Source of the DNA: Marinagarivorans algicola
Lineage (GTDB): Bacteria > Pseudomonadota > Gammaproteobacteria > Pseudomonadales > Cellvibrionaceae
Length of the DNA: 34,021 nt
Direction: 5' to 3'
NCBI RefSeq assembly: GCF_001292705.1
Contig: NZ_LGAK01000059.1
Coordinates: 1 to 34,021 of the forward strand
Positions within the stretch are counted from its first letter, which is position 1. Each line of letters begins with the position of its first letter. The notes under the pieces were generated by a model that saw only the letters and a program-made list of their open reading frames with translations, did no database searches and had not been told where the DNA came from. Shown one piece after another: positions 1 through 9,546 of this stretch. The position numbers were made by a program, and so were the translations under genes.

Positions 1-1206
1 CCCTATGAAATATTAGGCTGGAACACGCATTACATCGCTCAATATGGGGAGATAGATTCTCAAAATACGCAGCATTGTTTTAGTATCTCTCACGGTTATA
101 GCGTGCCGTGTGATCAGGCGGGCGAAGCCTGTCCATTAGCCGCCGCTCAAAAATCGGGGCACAAAGAGCGAGTTCTTCATGTGCATCAAACCCCTAGAGG
201 CAATGAGCATGTTGATGTCGAAATGTTGCGCGATATTCCAACAGTAGGCGCGGCAGAAAAATCAGGAAAGATGGTTGGCGTAAGTCGGGCTTTTAATCAT
301 ATGCTGAGCAAGCTGGCCCGATTAAGTGAGTCTGATGCGTCGGTTTTATTGCTTGGTGAATCTGGAACGGGCAAAGAACTTGCCGCCACGGCTTTGCACT
401 GCGGTAGCTTGCGCAAGAATAAACCGTGAGTAACTGTTGAGTGCTCAGGGTTAACCGACTCACTCTTTGAGAGCGAATTATTTGGCCACGTACGTGGTGC
501 GTTTACAGGCGCCCATAGCCACCGGGAGGGCTTAGTGGAAAGCGTGAATGGCGGAACGCTTTTTTTGGATGAAATTGGTGATGTTCCGTTACCTATGCAG
601 GTTAAGCTATTGCGCTTGCTCGAAACAGGAACCTATCGCCGGGTGGGTTCAACGGAAGTAAAGCGGGCAGATTTTCGCCTAGTATGCGCCACACATAAAA
701 ACATTTGGCAAATGGTAGAGGAGGGCTCCTTTCGCAGAGATTTATACTTTAGGGTTAATGTGTTTCCCATTAAGCTGCCTGCACTGAGAGATAGATTAGA
801 GGATATCCCTTTATTAGTTGGCACATTACTGAAAAGCTTGCGAGCAGATAAAGATTTCTTTTTAACTGATTCTGCTATTCAGGTATTAAAGGCTCACACT
901 TATTCTGGCAATATTCGTGAATTAAAAAATATTCTTCATCGAGCGACTGTTTTATCTGATACTCATGTCATTGAGAGTACGGTAATCGAAGAGTGCCTGG
1001 CTATGGATGCATCGATGACTACTTCAATAGAGATAGGTAAAAAAGCTCAAACGCTGGATCTGTCTGCATCTTGGGTCGACCTTAAGACAATAGAAAAGCA
1101 GTATATACAGCAACTAATGCATACTCACGCAGGTGATAAAGAGGTTGTGGCTGGTATTTGTGGCATAAGCCTGCGATCGCTGTACCGTAAACTTGAAGGG
1201 ACTTAA
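1..1206 (+). pseudogene. Sigma-54-dependent transcriptional activator, broken by an in-frame TGA; 5' end outside window
   Basis: Reading frame 1 is open from the window edge to a TGA at 427-429, then continues in the same frame to 1206, so the break is a nonsense codon and not a frameshift. Before the stop lie a PAS-like N-terminal domain with Cys/His spacing (PCDQAGEACPL, then VLHVHQTPRGNEHVDVE) and the Walker A motif GESGTGKE. After the stop, in the same frame, come FESELFGHVRGAFTGA (the sigma-54 contact loop), Walker B GGTLFLDEIGD and a C-terminal Fis-type helix-turn-helix (GICGISLRSLYRKL). The family needs Walker A and the GAFTGA/Walker B half in one chain, so the split should inactivate it. 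The family usually has a large aromatic (PFV) where the stop falls. The gene ends 33 bases before the convergent gene at 1240. A sequencing error is the main alternative. Confidence 0.85.
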
Positions 1207-1239
1207 TTTGGATGATAATTTTAAGGACCGAATAGCGTT

Positions 1240-3174
1240 TTAAAAGTCGTCGAGGCTTTTGAGGACTAAAAGAAATTGCTTTTTTACTTTTAGTCGCAAA
1301 GTGTTATCGGCGGCAAGTTCGTTCAGTGTTTGTTGTTCTAAATTTTTGAAGCTAGCAATTTGGCTAGCTTTTAACCCTTTAGAGCGTGCAATATCTTGAA
1401 TTTGACCAAATCCACTACTCACACTTGCTTGGGTCCTTTTATTGAGTGTTTCAATTGTGCTATCGACTTCGTGGGCTAGTTTTTTAATGTTATTAGCACT
1501 ATCTTGTAGCGCCTTCTTTTGGTTTTTTAATAGTTGTGATGACTTCATTTTACCAATTATTTTGTCGGCTGCTTGTAGTAAGTTTAAAATAGAAGCGTTT
1601 TTATCAGCGTTACTATTGTGCTCTTCACTGATGACTTTTCCGGCTATATTGACATAGTGAAACTCCATGCTTAAACCATTTTTTTGTGAATTAACTTCGC
1701 CAATGTGCATATTTTTGATAAGTGTTTTTTCTCTTTCTTTAAGTAAGCCAGTCGGATCGATTTCCATGGTTCTAGCGCCGCTATTAATGATTAAGCCTGC
1801 TTTCCAGCCTAAATCTTCCAACGTTTGATAAATAGATAATGAGATATCTTCTGCTGAGCTAGCATCTAAAGATTCCGAAATAAAATTCATAATGGATTTA
1901 TGAAAATCTTGCGTATCTTTTGCTTCACTAATTTCATTTTTGAGCTGTGAAATAGTGCTTTCTAAACTACTCAAGTTACTTTCGGTTAGGGGGGTTGTGA
2001 CAGGTTCACTTTTAGGATTGATTTTATGCTGCTGTTGCTGCTGGCGCAAATTATTAAGCTCGCCTTCTAACGTATCAATACATAACTCTGATTCTCTTAG
2101 GTTATTTTTAAGGCTGGTAATGTCGACTTGATGAGGATTGCTTTCTCTTTCGTCATCATGGCCAGGTGCCTTTTTAGAGTCTTGACCTTCTAATGTATCG
2201 ATGTTGTCTTCTAGCGCTATGATAATATCTTTTTGACCTTTAATAACATCTCTTAGTCGCTCTATTTCTATTTCATTTTCTTGCTGTATTTGTTCAGATA
2301 GTGCATCAAGCTCACCATTGGTGCTGTTGATTTCGTGATGACTGGAGGTGATAATAGTTGTGTTGGCATGATTGTGCCCGTGCTTTATTTTTTCGAGATT
2401 ATCTTCATATTTTTGAACGCTTTGCATAATACTATCTTGGTTTTTATTGAATGCATCCATCGAAAAATCAAAATCATCAGGGTTGATGTTTGCAAGATTG
2501 TTGGCGGTCTCGTTTGACATTCCAACATGCTCTTTTAATGTATTAAGTGTTTTTTGATTCTCGTTGACATAGTCATTATGCAATTTTGTCTTTTCGGTAA
2601 TTTTTCGGTATGAAGCGCTGCTTATTTTATCTAATAACGATTCTAATTTTACATTGTAATGCGCTAATTTTTCAGGGTTTTTACTGTGCTCTATGCAGGC
2701 TTGATGAAACTTATCAAGGCTAGCTAATACGGCCTTTTTACTTTGACTTTTTCCTGAGCTATTGATTTTTTCTTTTATATTATTTATTTTATTTTCAATA
2801 TCTTTGAGTGGTTGATTGGTGCGTTGCTCGGTTAGAATATCGAGTAATTTTTGCACATTTGTATTAATAAGATTCCAGTAATCTTGACTATCTATTTTTT
2901 TATCTATCGCTCGAGATTCAATGCTTAGATAGGCATGGCGAAGTTTGATGACGCCTTTACTTAAGTGGCTACGCTGGTTATGCCTTCTGGCATTTTCGGT
3001 GTTTTGAGCCTGATCGTTTAAAAACTTCTTAATAAGATCGGGGAGTTTTTTTTGTAGTGCGCGCGCGCCCATTTTTTTTTGTAGGCCACGGCTTACAAAA
3101 TGTAAGTTTGCCAAAATACTTAATATTAGTAATAGAAGTAGACCGTAAACGAGTTGCTCTGCATAAGCGCCCAT
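1240..3174 (-). CDS. Membrane-anchored coiled-coil protein with a GAF-like C-terminal region, function unknown
   Basis: 644 residues. One N-terminal membrane segment (about residues 8-28, LVYGLLLLLILSILANL) is followed by a basic stretch, then long charged heptad-like helices over about residues 60-430, including a short poly-Gln run. About residues 430-555 (from NFISESLDASSAEDISL) look like a compact, degenerate GAF-like sensor fold. A last helical segment closes the protein. No kinase, GGDEF, EAL or methyl-accepting motif is seen. The start is supported by AAGGA six bases upstream, placed over the stop of the preceding gene (TAAGGAAACGCTATG), so translation is probably coupled to the LacI/PAS gene at 3184-4914. 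I infer a scaffold or output partner for that sensor. The GAF reading is tentative. Confidence 0.75.
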   Translation of the reverse strand: MGAYAEQLVYGLLLLLILSILANLHFVSRGLQKKMGARALQKKLPDLIKKFLNDQAQNTENARRHNQRSHLSKGVIKLRHAYLSIESRAIDKKIDSQDYWNLINTNVQKLLDILTEQRTNQPLKDIENKINNIKEKINSSGKSQSKKAVLASLDKFHQACIEHSKNPEKLAHYNVKLESLLDKISSASYRKITEKTKLHNDYVNENQKTLNTLKEHVGMSNETANNLANINPDDFDFSMDAFNKNQDSIMQSVQKYEDNLEKIKHGHNHANTTIITSSHHEINSTNGELDALSEQIQQENEIEIERLRDVIKGQKDIIIALEDNIDTLEGQDSKKAPGHDDERESNPHQVDITSLKNNLRESELCIDTLEGELNNLRQQQQQHKINPKSEPVTTPLTESNLSSLESTISQLKNEISEAKDTQDFHKSIMNFISESLDASSAEDISLSIYQTLEDLGWKAGLIINSGARTMEIDPTGLLKEREKTLIKNMHIGEVNSQKNGLSMEFHYVNIAGKVISEEHNSNADKNASILNLLQAADKIIGKMKSSQLLKNQKKALQDSANNIKKLAHEVDSTIETLNKRTQASVSSGFGQIQDIARSKGLKASQIASFKNLEQQTLNELAADNTLRLKVKKQFLLVLKSLDDF

Positions 3175-3183
3175 AGCGTTTCC

Positions 3184-4914
3184 TTATTCGCTATTGTGCT
3201 GGAGAGTTATCAGTAAGGTGATGATAGTATTGTCGTTATTATCATCACTATTGATTTTATTATGATCAATAGATGCGCGCTCTATTTGTACTGCTTGGTA
3301 GCTTTTGTTTTTATGCTTTAACCGTATTTCAATATGAAATTCATTTTCCTTTGCATTAATTAAATGCTCGCGTAATAGGTTGTCGTCATCGGGATGAATG
3401 CGATCAGTTAAATCTAAATTTTTGTAAATACTTTGCTCAAGCTCAGAGGTAAGCCCAAGACTGTTTAGCGCATTTTTGTCCCAAAATGTTTCGCCTGTAT
3501 TGGGGTTCCACTGTATTTTTCCAACGATAGTGGTATCGTCGCCGCTTTCGCTACATGGCTGAATGGAGTGACTTGATTTTTTGTTGAGCATCCCTAGTGT
3601 GAGTTGTGTGGTGATGCTGTCAAGGTAGGCGCAAAATCCGGAGAAACTACTGGGTGATTTATTTTTTTTACTGGAGCCATAAACACTTAAAACAGACCAA
3701 AGTCGGTGGTCTCGAAATATGGGTGTATGTACGCTGGTATCTATATCGCTATCGTATACATCGGCACACGGTGCGGGATATTGTGCCGATATGCTGAGTG
3801 TTGAGGTGTCTTTGGCGGGTAGTTTAGTAACTTCTAAGGAAGAGAACTTTTTATGTATTTTGATGTACTCGCGCCCATCTTTACTAATGGCGATACGGCC
3901 ATAACAGGCTTTTTGCATATACCTTTCAAACATTGGGGCTAGCGTCATGAGTGAGTCTAGATTGTTTTGAGCAATATTTTTAGGCCATTCGTATAGGTTG
4001 CTAATAATACTTTTCATGTAGTTGGCATTATGTAGCTCGTCAATTTCGGTGCTGGTTGCCAAAAAGGCATCCTCGGCTTGCATAAAATCAGTGGTGGGCG
4101 TGATAATTTTGGGCTCAATAAAATTGTGACGCTCAAAAGTTTTGTTTTTATGGAGCGCCTCTAAAATGCCGATGGTTTTGTAGGCCATTAAATGTAAATT
4201 TTGGTCAATCATAGCCATGTTGGGCTGCGTGATGGGTACCAGTGATATTGCATCAAACCCGACAATGCCGGTGGCGCAATGCTTGTGATTGGCAGCTTTT
4301 AAATTTTGTAATTGCTTGGCAAAGCCAATACTGGTGAGGCTGGCGCCACAAATAATACCCGTTGCTTGGCTGTTGCGTGCAATGTACTCGTTGGCTGCTT
4401 GAAAACCACCGGAAAACATCGTGTCGTTGACAATAAAAATATGATCATCGGCCAGTTCAAAGCCGTTCATTTCGTGTTGATCGCAAAAGCTTTCATAACG
4501 TTTACGAATATCAAATTGCGACAGGTCACCCACAAATGCGAGTGTACGATGGCCTTGTTGAATAAGGTGATTAAATGCGAGCTCCATACCCAGCTCGTTG
4601 TCGCTCGTTATCATGGGTATGGCGAGCGGAAAGTAATCGTAAGCAATAGAGGCAACGGATTTACCCGTATTTACAAGGTGCTCGGCCAGCTGGTTGTGAA
4701 TGGCGTTGCGCAAGATCACCACAAAGTCAATATGATCGGAATGCACGGTGGAGTTAAATGTACCAAAGCTGTCGGTCTTGATAACGGTAAAGGCATAGCC
4801 TTTTAAAAAACAGTATTGCTGTAGCTGGCTGATAAGCTCGCCAAAATAAAAGCCTTGCAAATAAGGGGTGTAGACTCCGAGTGTTTTTTTGGGGGGAGTG
4901 TGGGGATCAGGCAT
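3184..4914 (-). CDS. LacI-type ligand-binding domain protein with C-terminal PAS domain, no DNA-binding domain
   Basis: 576 residues. Residues 10-290 read as the type I periplasmic-binding fold of LacI/GalR regulators (GVYTPYLQGFYFGELI at the start, then SDNELGMELAFNHLIQQGH, AFVGDLSQFDIRKRYESF and GIVGFDAI). There is no N-terminal helix-turn-helix and no signal peptide, so this is a cytoplasmic ligand sensor and not a repressor. A middle region follows, then a PAS domain near residues 470-560 (GKIQWNPNTGETFWDKNAL ... DRIHPDDDNLL, the PAS_3-style IHPDD motif). No GGDEF, EAL or kinase domain follows, although related LacI-like sensors are often fused to one. The start has AGAGAG five bases upstream. 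The next gene begins nine bases after the stop. Ligand and output are unknown. Confidence 0.8.
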   Translation of the reverse strand: MPDPHTPPKKTLGVYTPYLQGFYFGELISQLQQYCFLKGYAFTVIKTDSFGTFNSTVHSDHIDFVVILRNAIHNQLAEHLVNTGKSVASIAYDYFPLAIPMITSDNELGMELAFNHLIQQGHRTLAFVGDLSQFDIRKRYESFCDQHEMNGFELADDHIFIVNDTMFSGGFQAANEYIARNSQATGIICGASLTSIGFAKQLQNLKAANHKHCATGIVGFDAISLVPITQPNMAMIDQNLHLMAYKTIGILEALHKNKTFERHNFIEPKIITPTTDFMQAEDAFLATSTEIDELHNANYMKSIISNLYEWPKNIAQNNLDSLMTLAPMFERYMQKACYGRIAISKDGREYIKIHKKFSSLEVTKLPAKDTSTLSISAQYPAPCADVYDSDIDTSVHTPIFRDHRLWSVLSVYGSSKKNKSPSSFSGFCAYLDSITTQLTLGMLNKKSSHSIQPCSESGDDTTIVGKIQWNPNTGETFWDKNALNSLGLTSELEQSIYKNLDLTDRIHPDDDNLLREHLINAKENEFHIEIRLKHKNKSYQAVQIERASIDHNKINSDDNNDNTIITLLITLQHNSE

Positions 4915-5112
4915 GCTGGCTCTCTTAACGCATTACGGTTATGTAATAACTGTAGTACACGATAAGGGAGTATGAATATTCACAAGCGCAGCGGCTTTAA
5001 TTGATAAAATATGTGTTGAGGAGTAAAACACTCTTATTAGAGCAAATGTGCTTTTAAGCGCCCCAAAATGCCATGATACTGAGGCGCTATGGCTGTTTCT
5101 ATAGCGTTGTTT

Positions 5113-5979
5113 TTAGGGTTTAGTGATTTTAGCCATGGCTTGGCCCATCTGTACGTGGCTGTTTTCGGCGAGGTGCTCGTTCCACTGAATGGTCTCTTTG
5201 GCAGTGAGTACTATGGCCGTTGAGCCCAATAAAAAGCGCCCCATTTCTTGGCCTTTAGCTAAAGTAATAGGGGTTTGAGGACTATCGCTGTAAGGGTAGT
5301 GGGTACGTGTAATACGCTTTTTAACCGGAGCCACAAGGCCGGCCCACGGGGTTTGAATACTTGCAACAATCATTGCGCCGACGAGCACAACAGCCATAGG
5401 CCCTTGCTCGGTGGTGAAATGGCAAACTAACCGTTCGTTGCGTGCAAATAAGCGCGGTACATTTTGCGCGGTGACAGTATTCACCGAAAATAAATCGCCA
5501 GGTACGTGGGTCATATGAGTAAGTGTGCCTGCCAGCGGCATATGTACGCGATGGTAATCACGCGGCGATAGGTAAACGGTCGCAAAGTGCCCGTCGTTGT
5601 ACAGCGCGGCATCTTTTGCGTTGCCGCCGACTAGCTCAAGTAAGGTGTAATCTTGCCCTTTCGCTTGAAATATACGACCGTCTTTGATGGTGCCTAATTG
5701 ACTAATGGCGCCATCGGCTGGGCTGACCAATGTGTTGCCAGCATCAATGGGGCGAGCATCGTCTTTGAGGGCGCGAGTAAAAAAGTCATTAAAGCTAGCA
5801 AACGCGAGGGGATCTTCTTGTTGCGCTTGGCTCATGTCAATATTGTATTTATCAACAAACCAGTTAATAAAAGTGTTTTTGATGAGTGGTGTTGTACTAC
5901 TGGCAAACAGGCCTGCCCCACGTGAAATAAGATGCTGGGGGGCAAGGCGTTGAAGGGCGATAAATAAGGCATCGTTCAT
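5113..5979 (-). CDS. psd: Phosphatidylserine decarboxylase proenzyme
   Basis: 288 residues, the normal length for the bacterial membrane-associated enzyme. It converts phosphatidylserine to phosphatidylethanolamine. The autocleavage site LGST is at residues 251-254, so Ser253 would become the pyruvoyl prosthetic group at the start of the short alpha chain. Other family features are FNDFFTRALK, VSPADGAISQLG, YLSPRDYHRVHMP and LVGAMIVASI. It lies next to rsgA on the same strand, an arrangement common in gammaproteobacteria. The 132-base gap to rsgA suggests it may have its own promoter. A 10-bp imperfect hairpin (5057-5088) follows the stop, but without a U-run. Confidence 0.97.
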   Translation of the reverse strand: MNDALFIALQRLAPQHLISRGAGLFASSTTPLIKNTFINWFVDKYNIDMSQAQQEDPLAFASFNDFFTRALKDDARPIDAGNTLVSPADGAISQLGTIKDGRIFQAKGQDYTLLELVGGNAKDAALYNDGHFATVYLSPRDYHRVHMPLAGTLTHMTHVPGDLFSVNTVTAQNVPRLFARNERLVCHFTTEQGPMAVVLVGAMIVASIQTPWAGLVAPVKKRITRTHYPYSDSPQTPITLAKGQEMGRFLLGSTAIVLTAKETIQWNEHLAENSHVQMGQAMAKITKP

Positions 5980-6111
5980 AGGATTGCTCTGATCTATTAA
6001 GGTGTATTTAAGGTTATGGTTGACTGGGTACCCCTACCTAGCACTTACACAAAAGTGACCTCAGGGAATAGGCTTGATGAGTTCTTTTGTGTGGCGAACT
6101 TGAACTAGTGA

Positions 6112-7167
6112 TTAGCCACCGTTTTGAATAGTAACGTCACTAAGGCTTTGCACAATATACACAAAACTGTTGTAGCGCTCGCGACTAATATCACCGCTTG
6201 CAACGGCTTGACTGATGGCGCAATGGGCGTCGTTAATATGCGTACAATTACGGAATTTACAGCGTCCAATAAACGGGCGAAATTCGCTAAAGCCTTGCAA
6301 TATGTGTTCAGGTTCTAGGTGCCACAAGCCAAATTCTCGAATACCGGGCGAGTCAATACAGTCGCCGCCGCTCGGGAAGTGATATAAGCGTGCATGGGTT
6401 GTTGTGTGGCGCCCCTTGCGCGAGACATCCGAAAGTTCACCGACTTTAATTTCTTCACTAGGGAGTAACGCCTGGATAATCGATGATTTGCCCACACCCG
6501 ACTGCCCTACAAAAATACTACAACCCTCGCTAATGGCTGTTTGTAGTGTTTGCATACCGGTATTGTGTGTGCTTGATACAGCAAGGCTGTTGTAGCCGAG
6601 TGCTTGGTATTTGTCGAGCAGGGCTTGGGTTGGGCTGTTAGGGGCGAGTAAATCGGCTTTGTTGAGTAGTAATAAAGCCTCTAAGCCTAGGTGTTCGGCA
6701 ATGACTAAATATCGGTCGATGAGGTTGCTATGTGCCTCGGGCTCGGGTGCAATTACAATAATGGCACGGGTTACATTCGAGCCGACGAGCTTCATTTTAC
6801 CGTAGCTATCTGGGCGGCACAGTTCGCTCGAGCGGGGGTTAATGGCTTCAACAATACCGCTATCGCTTTGTTCATTTTGCCCGCGTCGCCACACAACTCG
6901 GTCACCGGTGACGATGCCGGGTAAGTTTGCCCGTAAATGGCAGCGCACAACATCGCCAGTCGCAATGCACTCAATATCAGCTTGAGCGCGATAATGGCTA
7001 ATAGTAATACCGTTGAGCTCAGGGCCTAGCACGGTGTCATCCATGGAGGCCTTTTTTTTGCTTGCTCTACCTTTAAGTTGCGGGTTTGATGTATTCTGAT
7101 GGGTAATATCGTCTTGCTTGCTTTGAATACGTGTTTTTTGTTGTTTGTTGAGTCTACGTTTTGCCAC
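6112..7167 (-). CDS. rsgA: Small ribosomal subunit biogenesis GTPase RsgA
   Basis: A circularly permuted GTPase that acts late in 30S subunit maturation. An OB-fold region is followed by G4 (LLLNKADLL), then G1 (GQSGVGKSS) and G3 (DSPGIREFG) in permuted order. Next is the zinc-binding knuckle CKFRNCTHINDAHC, which carries the family's Cys/His pattern. I chose the GTG at 7167, giving 351 residues beginning VAKRRLNKQQKTR, because this basic start matches the family and AGG lies five bases upstream. An in-frame ATG at 7224 would add 19 residues that do not resemble RsgA. A TATTAT hexamer on the minus strand near 7187-7192 could be the -10 box for the shorter form. The gene is divergent from orn. 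Confidence 0.95.
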   Translation of the reverse strand: MAKRRLNKQQKTRIQSKQDDITHQNTSNPQLKGRASKKKASMDDTVLGPELNGITISHYRAQADIECIATGDVVRCHLRANLPGIVTGDRVVWRRGQNEQSDSGIVEAINPRSSELCRPDSYGKMKLVGSNVTRAIIVIAPEPEAHSNLIDRYLVIAEHLGLEALLLLNKADLLAPNSPTQALLDKYQALGYNSLAVSSTHNTGMQTLQTAISEGCSIFVGQSGVGKSSIIQALLPSEEIKVGELSDVSRKGRHTTTHARLYHFPSGGDCIDSPGIREFGLWHLEPEHILQGFSEFRPFIGRCKFRNCTHINDAHCAISQAVASGDISRERYNSFVYIVQSLSDVTIQNGG

Positions 7168-7330
7168 GAGAGCCTGCTTTAGCTGGACTATAATAGCCTG
7201 CATTGTACGCCATAAACACAGCACAGCAATACAAACCCCCGAACCGCTATATAACCGTAAAGGTGCCTTTTAGGTCTGCGGCCTATTGCGCCTTATTAAT
7301 GACAACCCTTAATAACCCAAGAGCCCCCCT

Positions 7331-7882
7331 ATGAGTGCAACCTTAAACGATGATAATTTGGTGTGGATGGATTTGGAAATGACAGGCTTGCTGCCCGAGC
7401 ACGATACGATTATCGAAATAGCCACTCTAGTGACTGACAGCCAGCTCAATGTATTGGCGCAGGGGCCGGTTATGGCGATTCATCACTCACCACCTGTGCT
7501 GGCGGCGATGGATGAATGGAATACCAAGCAGCATGGTGGGTCGGGCTTGGTTGAGCGTGTTTTGCAAAGCACCACTACGATGCGCGCCGCCGAAAAAGCG
7601 ACTTTGGCTTTTTTAGAGCAATGGGTGCCTAAAGGTAAAAGCCCATTATGCGGTAACTCGATTGGCCAAGATCGTCGTTTTTTAGTGCGTTACATGCCGG
7701 CGCTTGAGGCGTACTTTCACTACCGCAATGTGGATGTATCGACCATCAAAGAGCTTACCCGGCGCTGGCAGCCCGCGCTATTAGATGGCGTGGTTAAGCA
7801 AGGCAGCCACTTGGCTTTAGATGATATTAAAGATTCTATTGCTGAGCTTAAATACTATCGTGCTAATGTATTTAGCATTTAG
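7331..7882 (+). CDS. orn: Oligoribonuclease
   Basis: 183 residues, full length for the DEDDh 3'-5' exoribonuclease that degrades 2-5 nt RNAs, including pGpG from c-di-GMP turnover. The catalytic motif WMDLEMTG gives Asp14 and Glu16. [11 protein letters not shown] supplies the second Asp, and [11 protein letters not shown] near the C-terminus supplies the catalytic His and last Asp. The weak ribosome site AAGAG lies upstream of the ATG. It is divergent from rsgA across about 160 bases, as in many gammaproteobacteria. The queG gene often found beside it is not present here. Confidence 0.97.
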   Translation: MSATLNDDNLVWMDLEMTGLLPEHDTIIEIATLVTDSQLNVLAQGPVMAIHHSPPVLAAMDEWNTKQHGGSGLVERVLQSTTTMRAAEKATLAFLEQWVPKGKSPLCGNSIGQDRRFLVRYMPALEAYFHYRNVDVSTIKELTRRWQPALLDGVVKQGSHLALDDIKDSIAELKYYRANVFSI

Positions 7883-7969
7883 CATAAACTTAGGGCGCTT
7901 AATTCAGTGTCTTAGCTGTCGGTAGTGCTGGGTACGAGCAAGATTCAAGCTAACTTAAAAACATTGCAG

Positions 7970-7975
7970 TATACT
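7970..7975 (+). promoter_or_regulatory. Possible -10 element before nnr
   Basis: TATACT lies 30 bases before the nnr start in the 122-base gap after orn. No good -35 box is seen 16-18 bases upstream, so the call rests on the hexamer and its position only. Confidence 0.3.
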
Positions 7976-8004
7976 GGCGTTTTTGACTAGAAAAGCGTTT
8001 TGTT

Positions 8005-9531
8005 ATGTCTGACTCAAAGGCGAAGAGCCCCCAGCCCCAATCTCCTGTCCTTCCTCGTTATTTATATCGCGCAGAGCAAGTGCGCGAACTTGACCGTCTG
8101 TTTATTGAAGAGCATAAAGTTGCGGGGATTGTCCTTATGAAGCGCGCAGGGCGAGCGGCCTTTGAGTTGCTCAATACGCTCTTCCCGCATGGCTCCATTA
8201 CTATTTTATGTGGTGCTGGTAATAACGCTGGTGATGGCTTTGTGGTGGGTGCTTTGGCTGCAATGGCGCGCCGCGATGTACAAATACTAACGGTATCACC
8301 GGCCAAATTGTTAACCGGCGATGCGCGTCGTGCTTATCTATATGCCAAGCAAGAGGGGGTCAATATTTTACCCTACGAAACCGGTGCTGCCAGCCACTTG
8401 CCTGATGGTTGCGTGATTGTTGATGCATTGGTAGGGACAGGTTTAAGCGGCGAGCTGCGCGCCAATATGCAAGACGTGATTAACGAGGTCAACGCGACAG
8501 GTTTACCTGTTTTAGCCCTAGATGTGCCTTCGGGATTGTGCGCGAATACTGGCCGCACATTAGGTGAAGCGATTAAAGCCTATGCAACCATCACGTTTAT
8601 TGGTTGTAAAATGGGCCTGCTTACCGGTCGAGCCCCAGCCTTGGTGGGGCAGTTATATTTTGATGGCTTAGGTGCGCCTAGGGCGTTGTACAGAGCCTTG
8701 ATGCCTGCCGCCTGGAATATTGACTTTAATGCCCTTAAGCGCCACCTACCATTAAAAGAGGCCGATGCGCATAAAGGGCAAAGCGGTCATGTTTTAGTGG
8801 TGGGTGGTGACTTAGGTATGGGTGGCGCCGCCATTATGACTGCCGAGAGTGCCGCTTCGGCGGGCTCGGGCTGTGTGAGTTTAGCCACCCAGCTCGATCA
8901 CGTGACGGCTGCCTTGGTACGCAAGCCCGAGGTCATGGCGCATGGTGTTGATGCAGCTTCGCAGCTTGAGCCTTTACTCAAGCGACCTAGCGTGATTGCA
9001 GTGGGTCCAGGGATGGGTCAAAGCAGCTGGTCTGAGCAGCTTATGCAGCAAGTACTTAAAACCGACAAGCCTTTAGTGGTGGATGCCGATGGCTTAAATT
9101 TACTGGCTGATAAACTAGCGGCTTATGCTAAGCGCGGGCATTGGGTTTTAACGCCTCACCCCGGCGAAGCGGCGCGCTTGCTCCACACAAATACCGCTGT
9201 TGTACAGCAAAACCGCTTTGAAGCGGTAAGCGAGCTACAGCGCTTGTATGGCGGTGTTGTTGTGCTTAAAGGTGCAGGCACTTTAATTTGTGATGGCGAG
9301 CGCACGGTGGTAGCTAAAGTGGGTAACCCCGGTCTCGCTACCCCAGGCAGTGGTGATGTATTAACAGGTATTATTGCCTCGTTGATTGGGCAGGGTTTAG
9401 GCTTGTTTGAGGCTGCGCAATTAGGGGTGTATGTGCACGGGCAAGCGGGTGACAGACTGGCTGACACGCAAGGTCAGTTTGGCATGGCGGCAAGCGAGCT
9501 TGCCCCAGTAGTGCGCAAGCTGCTGAATTAA
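8005..9531 (+). CDS. nnr: Bifunctional NAD(P)H-hydrate epimerase / ADP-dependent NAD(P)H-hydrate dehydratase
   Basis: 508 residues with both domains of the metabolite-repair enzyme formerly called YjeF. The N-terminal half (to about residue 225) is the epimerase, with CGAGNNAGDGFVVG and DALVGTGLSGELR. The C-terminal half is the ribokinase-like dehydratase: GQSGHVLVVGGDLGMGGAA, VDADGLNLL, LTPHPGEAARLL, VVLKGAGTLI and the ADP-site signature NPGLATPGSGDVLTGI. Together they repair hydrated NADH and NADPH. tsaE follows after 15 bases, so the two are probably cotranscribed; this pair is conserved across gammaproteobacteria. Confidence 0.97.
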   Translation: MSDSKAKSPQPQSPVLPRYLYRAEQVRELDRLFIEEHKVAGIVLMKRAGRAAFELLNTLFPHGSITILCGAGNNAGDGFVVGALAAMARRDVQILTVSPAKLLTGDARRAYLYAKQEGVNILPYETGAASHLPDGCVIVDALVGTGLSGELRANMQDVINEVNATGLPVLALDVPSGLCANTGRTLGEAIKAYATITFIGCKMGLLTGRAPALVGQLYFDGLGAPRALYRALMPAAWNIDFNALKRHLPLKEADAHKGQSGHVLVVGGDLGMGGAAIMTAESAASAGSGCVSLATQLDHVTAALVRKPEVMAHGVDAASQLEPLLKRPSVIAVGPGMGQSSWSEQLMQQVLKTDKPLVVDADGLNLLADKLAAYAKRGHWVLTPHPGEAARLLHTNTAVVQQNRFEAVSELQRLYGGVVVLKGAGTLICDGERTVVAKVGNPGLATPGSGDVLTGIIASLIGQGLGLFEAAQLGVYVHGQAGDRLADTQGQFGMAASELAPVVRKLLN

Positions 9532-9546
9532 TACCGAGGTATCCCA

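Noticed and set aside
427-429. TGA as a selenocysteine codon in the sigma-54 activator
   Set aside because: The position normally holds a hydrophobic residue and no strong SECIS-like hairpin follows; a nonsense change is simpler.
4312-4806. 164-codon open frame on the plus strand
   Set aside because: It lies wholly inside the LacI/PAS gene on the opposite strand, has no domain pattern or ribosome site, and reads as a shadow.
5057-5088. 10-bp imperfect hairpin after psd as a terminator
   Set aside because: It includes G:T pairs, has a 12-base loop and is followed by TAAAAG rather than a U-run, so termination is not supported.
7168-7224. Longer N-terminus for RsgA starting at ATG 7224
   Set aside because: The extra 19 residues do not resemble RsgA, while the GTG at 7167 gives the usual basic start with a nearby ribosome site.
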